DNA from: a bacterium
GTDB lineage: Bacteria > Planctomycetota > Phycisphaerae > Phycisphaerales > SM1A02
Reading direction: 5' to 3'
Assembly (NCBI GenBank): GCA_029977865.1
Contig: JAPOKA010000019.1
Location: 1 to 46,239, forward strand
DNA length: 46,239 nt
The translations under genes and the position numbers were made by a program. The notes below the pieces were generated by a model, which saw only the letters and a program-made list of their open reading frames with translations, was not told the origin of the DNA and made no database searches. Of this stretch, positions 41,130 to 46,239 are shown piece by piece (the first letter of the stretch is position 1; each line of letters opens with the position of its first letter).

Positions 41130-41948
41130 ATGGTCGCACCCGACGCAGCCTCCGCCCCCGCTTCCCGGTCCCAGCGCGTCCTCAAGGTCGCCGTCAAGCG
41201 ACAAGCCGACCCCGCCGCGCCGCCGCGGTGGGAGCGCTTCGAAGTGCCGGTCGAACCCGGCGCCAACCTGATCAGCGTCCTGCAGGCGATCGCGAGCCGC
41301 CCCACCACCACCGACGGCACTTCCACCACGCCGATCGCCTACGACTCGGGGTGTCTGGAGGAGGTCTGCGGCTCCTGCACCATGCTCGTCAACGGCAAGG
41401 TGCGGCAAGCCTGCTCGTGCCTGGTCGACCAGTTCATCGACGCCGGAGAAGCGATCACCATCGAGCCCATGAGCAAGTTCCCGGTGGTCCGCGACCTTTG
41501 CGTCGATCGCGCCCGGCTCTTCGCGGGCCTGCAGCGGGTCAAGGCGTGGGTGCCGCTCGACGGAACCTATCACCTCGGCCCCGGCCCGAAGGAATCGCCG
41601 GACGATCAGGAGGTTCGGTACGCCCTCTCGACCTGCATGAGTTGCGGATGCTGTCTCGAGGCCTGTCCGCAGTACAACGTCGAGCCCGACTCCGCGGCGT
41701 GGGACCACGAGTTCGTGGGGGCGGCGGTGATCAGCCAGGCTCGGCTGTTCAACATGCACGGCACCGGCAAGGTGCTCAAGGCAGATCGCCTCGAGGCACT
41801 CTCCGGCCGCGGTGGCGTCAACGACTGCGGCAACGCCCAGAACTGCGTTCAGGTCTGCCCGAAGGAGATCCCGCTGACCGAGTCGATTGCCGCTGCGGGA
41901 CGACAGTCGACCGTGCACGCGGTGAAGAAGTTCTTCAGCGGACGCTGA
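41130..41948 (+). CDS. sdhB: Succinate dehydrogenase iron-sulfur subunit
   Basis: A 272-residue electron-transfer subunit. The N-terminal ferredoxin domain has the 2Fe-2S cysteines Cys75, Cys80, Cys83 and Cys95 (DSGCLEEVCGSC...ACSC). The C-terminal domain has CMSCGCCLEACP (169-180) and DCGNAQNCVQVCPKE (232-246) for the 4Fe-4S and 3Fe-4S clusters. The ATG at 41130 has GAGGA 6-7 nt upstream and is preferred over in-frame starts at 41037 and 41094. A -10-like TACCAT at 41090-41095 suggests its own promoter, as expected since it is cut off from sdhCA by an opposite-strand gene. Confidence 0.95.
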   Translation: MVAPDAASAPASRSQRVLKVAVKRQADPAAPPRWERFEVPVEPGANLISVLQAIASRPTTTDGTSTTPIAYDSGCLEEVCGSCTMLVNGKVRQACSCLVDQFIDAGEAITIEPMSKFPVVRDLCVDRARLFAGLQRVKAWVPLDGTYHLGPGPKESPDDQEVRYALSTCMSCGCCLEACPQYNVEPDSAAWDHEFVGAAVISQARLFNMHGTGKVLKADRLEALSGRGGVNDCGNAQNCVQVCPKEIPLTESIAAAGRQSTVHAVKKFFSGR

Positions 41949-42023
41949 CCGGATTGCCGATCGAAAATCTGTTTCGCGAGTTGCGTGGGTCCGTTCCGCC
42001 GCGACTCGCTGAGGAGGTTCAAC

Positions 42024-43442
42024 ATGCGCTTGACGGTCGCCGCGTTCGCAGTCGCACTCTTCGTCCTGCCATTGCAGGCTCAGCAGTCGGACTCGGTGCC
42101 GAACGCCGCCCCGAAGTCCAACCTCGTGCTGGGTTCGGTCATGGGTGTTCCGCGGGCCGGCGAGGGTGCGTCGCGCGAGACCTTCCTCGGCACCTGGTCG
42201 CTGACCGACGAGCAGAACGAACTCTTCAACGTGACCCTCTTCGAGGATGGCACGGCGCGAACCAACTGGACCAAGGGGCCCAACGGAGCGGTGGGCGAGA
42301 GCGGGCGCTGGTCGATCTACGGCCTGGGGGTGCGCGTCGACTACGACGACGGCTGGATCGACATCATCCGCTACGGCCCCAACGGCTTCGAACAGGTCTC
42401 GTACTCGCCAACCACCCCGGTGGACGGTCCTTGGACCAATGGCGGCAAGGCGGTTCGCCCCGCGGAAGATCTCGCGCCGTTCGTCGGCGTCTTCTCCCTG
42501 ATCGACAACGAAGGCGAGCCCTTCGCAGTGGCCCTGCAGTCGAACGGACTCTGCTTCAAGTCGATCGACCGCGAACATCGCGGCCTCTGGTCGGTGGGCG
42601 ATGGCTGTGCGGAGATCCGCTGGCTCGACGGGTGGACCGACCAGTTGCATCGGCTTGAGGAAGATCGTTGGGAGCAGCGGACCTGGGCGCCCGGCGCCGA
42701 CCCTGGTTCGAAGCCGCGCACCGAGACCCGGGTCTCGCGAATCCGGGCGGCGGGTCTCGACGGCGCAGCCCCTGACACCAGTCGCTCGCGCTTCGGCATC
42801 CTGCCCGACCCGCAGAAGTTCGCGGGGGTCTGGGCGCTGACGGATGGCCAGAACAACACCTTCGACGTGGTGCTCTTTCCCGGAGGCGCCGCCCGCAGCA
42901 CCTGGTCGAAGGGCCCGGAAGGCTCCTGCGGCGAGTGGGGACGATGGCGGCCCTACGGCGAGGGCGTTCGCGTGGACTACGACAACGGCTGGATCGATCT
43001 CATCCGCTACTCGCCGAGCGGCTTCGAGGAGGTCGCATTCTCCCCCGAGACGCCGGTCACCGCGCGACCGTCCGCGATCGGCAAGGCCGTCCGCACCACC
43101 GGGGACCACGCTGGATTCATCGGGGTCTTCGAACTCCGCATGGAGCAGAACGGCGAACCCTTCTGCGTGGCGATCCAGTCCGACGGTCTGGCGTTCAAGA
43201 ACATTCCCGGCGAGCCGACCGACGGCACCTGGACCCTCGAGGGAGATGCGGCGGTGATCCGCTGGTCGGATGGCTGGATCGACGCGTTCACCCTGCTCGA
43301 AAACGGACGCGTCGAGCAGAAGACCTGGATCCCCGGGAGCTCCTTCAAGGAACCCCCGGCCGGGACGCAGACGGGGCGGCGGCTCCGGGACGGACTCCCC
43401 GGTCCGCTGCGGCCTGCCGCACCGCCTCCGCGGCGGGAGTGA
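42024..43442 (+). CDS. Secreted protein with two duplicated halves (four modules)
   Basis: A 472-residue exported protein of no recognised family. The signal peptide is MRLTVAAFAVALFVLPLQAQ, and GAGGAGG sits 6 nt before the ATG. The mature part contains four related modules in an A-B-A-B order: about 48-135, 140-225, 260-350 and 358-445. Each begins F.G.[WF].L.D and has a strand pattern ending in a DGW.D motif. The A modules share GVRVDYDDGWIDIIRYGPNGF and GVRVDYDNGWIDLIRYSPSGF; the B modules share EIRWLDGWTDQLHRLEEDRWEQ and VIRWSDGWIDAFTLLENGRVEQ. The C-terminus is Pro/Arg-rich. It follows sdhB by 75 nt. The duplicated strand-rich design suggests a binding or structural envelope protein; function is unknown. 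Confidence 0.75.
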   Translation: MRLTVAAFAVALFVLPLQAQQSDSVPNAAPKSNLVLGSVMGVPRAGEGASRETFLGTWSLTDEQNELFNVTLFEDGTARTNWTKGPNGAVGESGRWSIYGLGVRVDYDDGWIDIIRYGPNGFEQVSYSPTTPVDGPWTNGGKAVRPAEDLAPFVGVFSLIDNEGEPFAVALQSNGLCFKSIDREHRGLWSVGDGCAEIRWLDGWTDQLHRLEEDRWEQRTWAPGADPGSKPRTETRVSRIRAAGLDGAAPDTSRSRFGILPDPQKFAGVWALTDGQNNTFDVVLFPGGAARSTWSKGPEGSCGEWGRWRPYGEGVRVDYDNGWIDLIRYSPSGFEEVAFSPETPVTARPSAIGKAVRTTGDHAGFIGVFELRMEQNGEPFCVAIQSDGLAFKNIPGEPTDGTWTLEGDAAVIRWSDGWIDAFTLLENGRVEQKTWIPGSSFKEPPAGTQTGRRLRDGLPGPLRPAAPPPRRE

Positions 43443-44205
43443 GTTGCTCGAGGCGATTGGCGCGGCGCTCGGGATCGGGGTGGGTGGAGAGAAACTCCGG
43501 CCATCCGTCACCGTTCGCGGCCATTCGCCGCCAGAGCTTCGCAGCTGCGCGGGGGTCGTAGCCTGCTTCGGCTGCGATGAAGAGCCCCAGTTCGTCTGCT
43601 TCGGACTCGTGACTGCGGCTGAATGGCAAGCCGACGCCGAGCCCGTAGGCCTGCCAGATCGCCGCCTGCACCAGCGGGTCGAGTTCACCGAGGGCGACCT
43701 CCGCGACGATCGAGGCGAGCATCGACTGGCTCATCCGCTCGCCTCCATGTCGAGCGATGGCGTGGGCGATCTCATGACCCATCACCACTGCGAGTTCGTC
43801 ATCGCTCTCGATGAACTCGAGCATGCCCGAGTTGACGGCGCACTTGCCTCCCGGGAGCGCCCAGGCGTTGGGCGAGTCGTCCTCGATCACCACGAACTGC
43901 CACTCCATGCCGCGGGTGCTCGCCGGATAGCGTCGCGACGAGGCGGCTGCAAGCGCGTCGCCCACTCGTCGCACTCGATCGACCATGGGGCCGCGGGTGA
44001 GGGTGGCTGGGCTCTCGAGGACCTCCGCATAGGCCTCGCGGCCGAGTTGGATCTCCTGCTGTTCGGAGAGCAGGTTCAACTGGCTGCGCCCGGTGCCCTC
44101 GACGGTGCGGCAACCCGCAAGCGAGCAGAGCACACCCGATCCGATGGCGAGCGCAGATGCGAGCGCCCGGACGCAGCGAGACCAGGACAGTGTTCGCCTC
44201 TCCAT
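43345..44205 (-). CDS. M48-family metallopeptidase lipoprotein
   Basis: A 286-residue zinc peptidase. It has a lipoprotein signal (VLCSLAGC, lipid Cys at residue 32). The active site is VMGHEIAHAIARHGG with zinc ligands His144 and His148 and catalytic Glu145; the third ligand is Glu202 in SRSHESEADELGLF, as in the Oma1/BepA/LoiP type. Relatives degrade or assist envelope proteins. The end, HPDPERRANRLEQL, is also typical. The ATG at 44205 is chosen because the signal follows; longer frames overlap lemA on the other strand. Its 3' end overlaps the convergent secreted-repeat gene by 98 nt. Confidence 0.92.
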   Translation of the reverse strand: MERRTLSWSRCVRALASALAIGSGVLCSLAGCRTVEGTGRSQLNLLSEQQEIQLGREAYAEVLESPATLTRGPMVDRVRRVGDALAAASSRRYPASTRGMEWQFVVIEDDSPNAWALPGGKCAVNSGMLEFIESDDELAVVMGHEIAHAIARHGGERMSQSMLASIVAEVALGELDPLVQAAIWQAYGLGVGLPFSRSHESEADELGLFIAAEAGYDPRAAAKLWRRMAANGDGWPEFLSTHPDPERRANRLEQLTPAAEAVRQAAADRGVRPGAAAPSASRPGVP

Positions 44206-44380
44206 ACGGTGCAAGGGTATCGCCGAGTCGGTCGCCGTCGCGGCGGCGGACTCCCCCTCTGGTTCTGCGAGACCGCTGAACAAGTGACCTTCGACATCCT
44301 CGTCCAATCCGTCCCGCCGCATCGCAGTCGTATCGCTCGCTCGCGGCGGACTCGCCAAAGAGAACCTAGGCTTCCGCCCT

Positions 44381-44995
44381 ATGGAGTCGGCTTGGATCCT
44401 GGGAGTCGCGATCGCGGCAGGCCCACTGCTGGTGCTGGTGGTGGGCGTGGCCATTCAGAATCGACTGGCCGCGGCAAAGGTCCGCGTCGCCGGCGCCTTT
44501 GCGCAGATCGAAGTTCAACTGCAGCGCCGCCACGATCTGGTGCCGCGACTCGTCGAGGTGGTTCGGGCGGCGATGGCCCACGAACGCGAGACGCTCGAGC
44601 GGGTGACTGCGGCGAGAACCCGCGCCGCGGAGCAGTTGTCTGCGGCAACCGCCGACGCGCCGGGTGACCTCGCGCCTGCGGAGGCTGCCCTCGAACACTC
44701 CCTCGGCGTCCTGGTCGCTCGACTCGAGGCCTACCCCGAACTCAAGTCCTCGCAGAACGCCCTTGCGCTCCAGGAGGAACTCGTCACCAGCGAGAACCGC
44801 ATCGCCTTTGCCCGCCACGCCTACAACGACGCGGTGGTGCGCTTCAACATCGCGCGGCGAGAGTTTCCCTCGAACCTCGTGGCCTCGCTGCTGCGGTATC
44901 GCGAGGCGAAGGTCCTCGAGTGGGATCACGCCGCGATCGCAGAGGCCCCCGTGGTCTCGATCGGCGGCGGCAGTGCCACGGAGGCATCCGCGTGA
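44381..44995 (+). CDS. lemA: LemA family protein
   Basis: A 204-residue membrane-anchored helical protein. An N-terminal membrane segment (ILGVAIAAGPLLVLVVGVAI, about 6-25) is followed by the conserved LemA helices: AFAQIEVQLQRRHDLVPRLVEVV (about 39-61), then LARLEAYPELKSSQNALALQEEL type sequence, SENRIAFARHAYNDAVVRFN and the FPSNLVA segment. The role of LemA is not well defined; it commonly pairs with a membrane M48 peptidase, as here. The stop overlaps the next gene's GTG start (GTGA), so they are translationally coupled. Confidence 0.95.
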   Translation: MESAWILGVAIAAGPLLVLVVGVAIQNRLAAAKVRVAGAFAQIEVQLQRRHDLVPRLVEVVRAAMAHERETLERVTAARTRAAEQLSAATADAPGDLAPAEAALEHSLGVLVARLEAYPELKSSQNALALQEELVTSENRIAFARHAYNDAVVRFNIARREFPSNLVASLLRYREAKVLEWDHAAIAEAPVVSIGGGSATEASA

Positions 44996-46239
44996 ATTAC
45001 TTCCGCGCTCAGGACGAGGCCCGTCGCCGCACCGGACGGCTCGTGGTGCTCTTCGTGGTCGCGGTCGTCGCCCTGATCGCTGCGCTCTACCTGCCGCTCG
45101 CCGCCGCCGGCGCCTCCGAGGGGGAATTGCCCTTCTGGAACCCCAAGCTCCTCGGCGCCGTGGCCGGCCTCACGGTGCTGGTGGTCGGACTGTCGAGCCT
45201 GTTCAAGATCGCCCAACTCGGCCAAGGTGGATCGGTGGTCGCGGAGATGCTCGGGGGATCGCGGGTCGACCCCTCGACCCGTGATCCGGATCAGCGTCGC
45301 TTGCTCAACGTGGTCGAGGAGATGGCGATCGCCTCCGGCGTGCCGGTGCCGCCGGTCTATCTCATCGACGACGACTCGATCAACGCCTTCGCAGCAGGCT
45401 ACACCCCGCAGAGCGCCGTGATCGGCGTGACCCGCGGCTGCGTGCACCAACTCGATCGCGGGCAGTTGCAGGGCGTGATGGCCCACGAGTTCAGCCACAT
45501 CCTGAACGGCGACATGCGCCTCAACATCCGCCTGACCGGAGTGATCTTCGGAATCCTCGTGATCGGCATCGTCGGCTGGACCTGTGTTCGCTATCTCGGC
45601 CCCGCCTTGGCCCACTCCCGCGGTGGACGCAAGAACGATGGCGCCGCAGTGGGACTGGGCATCATGGCCTTCGGGCTCTTGCTCTGGGCGGTCGGATCAC
45701 TCGGCACCTTCTTCGGTCGCCTGATCCAGGCGGCGGTGAGTCGCCAGCGCGAGTTCCTCGCAGACGCCAGCGCCGTGCAGTTCACCCGCAATCCCTCCGG
45801 CATTGCGGGAGCGTTGCGGAAGATCGGCGGCCTGCCGCCGGCGCGGCCATGGAGTCCCCACGTCTCCGAGTTCGGCCACTTCTTCTTCACCTCCGCCTTT
45901 GCAGCGCTCTTCGCGACCCACCCCCCGCTGCGCGAGCGCATCGCTCGCATCGAGGGAATCGACGCCGCGGCGGTCGCGCCGCCTGAGGACGCCGCAGCCA
46001 CGAGCGTCGCCACACCGCCCTCGCGTGCCGCTGCCGCTGCACCCGCGGCCCGGATCTCCCGCGCTGCGGTGGAACACTCGATGGCGAGCATCGGCGCGCC
46101 CGACGAGGAACTCGTGGCCCGGGCAGCGGCCATCACCGCGGCGATTCCCGCGAAGGTTCTGGAAGCCTGCCGGGAGCCGATGGATGCCCGCGGCGTCTTG
46201 ATCGGCCTGCTGCGGTCCGCCGATCCCGCGCATCGCGAG
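44992..46239 (+). CDS. Membrane-bound M48 peptidase (HtpX-like), 3' part outside window
   Basis: At least 416 residues with no stop before the window end. Two membrane segments at about 15-38 and 54-73 precede the peptidase domain. The active site is GVMAHEFSHILNGDMRLN with zinc ligands His165 and His169 and catalytic Glu166; the third ligand is Glu254 in SRQREFLADASAV. Two further membrane segments lie at about 183-202 and 220-241 between them, as in HtpX. FATHPPLRERIARIEGID marks the end of the domain, after which an Ala/Pro-rich linker leads to another region (about 360 onward). It starts at a GTG overlapping the lemA stop. Probably processes membrane or envelope proteins together with LemA. 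Confidence 0.92.
   Translation, partial: MNYFRAQDEARRRTGRLVVLFVVAVVALIAALYLPLAAAGASEGELPFWNPKLLGAVAGLTVLVVGLSSLFKIAQLGQGGSVVAEMLGGSRVDPSTRDPDQRRLLNVVEEMAIASGVPVPPVYLIDDDSINAFAAGYTPQSAVIGVTRGCVHQLDRGQLQGVMAHEFSHILNGDMRLNIRLTGVIFGILVIGIVGWTCVRYLGPALAHSRGGRKNDGAAVGLGIMAFGLLLWAVGSLGTFFGRLIQAAVSRQREFLADASAVQFTRNPSGIAGALRKIGGLPPARPWSPHVSEFGHFFFTSAFAALFATHPPLRERIARIEGIDAAAVAPPEDAAATSVATPPSRAAAAAPAARISRAAVEHSMASIGAPDEELVARAAAITAAIPAKVLEACREPMDARGVLIGLLRSADPAHRE

Noticed and set aside
40953-43688. A 911-codon minus-strand frame opposite sdhB and the repeat protein
   Set aside because: Antisense shadow of two well-supported genes; its apparent repeats mirror those of the plus-strand protein.

Overview
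The window is GC-rich DNA from a bacterium that is most likely a planctomycete, probably of the Phycisphaerae. The pointers are secreted proteins built from 'DCNGN..PDECE' segments and ending in dockerin-like GDLDGDG...LLxxWG repeats, a DUF1844 protein, a hopanoid gene (hpnH), ECF sigma signalling, and a LemA/M48 pair. The taxonomic call is inferred from protein style; no rRNA or tRNA gene was seen.

Layout. 1-3196: the 5' part of hpnH (minus strand, cut by the window edge), then an ECF sigma factor and a membrane protein that looks like its anti-sigma partner. 3322-6120: an ArsR-methyltransferase fusion and a TPR lipoprotein on the minus strand, divergent from a small unknown gene and a DUF456 membrane protein. 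6133-11280: a minus-strand type IV pilus/type II secretion-like operon, pilM-pilN-pilO-(pilP/gspC-like)-pilB/gspE. 11729-16612: a 1.6-kresidue mosaic secreted protein. 17021-26221: the minus-strand mutagenesis cassette imuA-imuB-dnaE2, with a putative promoter and a perfect 10-bp inverted repeat upstream. 26465-31932: an EamA transporter, a flavin amine oxidase, a Gfo/Idh/MocA oxidoreductase and a divergent D-amino-acid-dehydrogenase-like flavoenzyme. 32133-34457: a secreted C39-like putative cysteine peptidase with two separated dockerin-like halves, followed by a strong intrinsic terminator. 34680-36510: a divergent parvulin-like lipoprotein and DUF1844 pair. 36685-41948: succinate dehydrogenase, with sdhC-sdhA separated from sdhB by an opposite-strand membrane protein that resembles the ALG10 glycosyltransferase family. 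42024-46239: a secreted four-module repeat protein, an M48 lipoprotein peptidase, lemA and a second, membrane-bound M48 peptidase cut by the window end.

The most unusual feature is the imuA-imuB-dnaE2 cassette. All three genes are much longer than usual because hydrophilic, low-complexity, in-frame insertions interrupt otherwise recognisable domains. Three of these insertions contain tandem repeats with periods of 63, 108 and 45 bp. ImuB's normally contiguous C-terminal motif is split by about 190 residues. The ALG10-like protein inside the sdh locus and the pilin-like putative anti-sigma factor are the next most interesting items.
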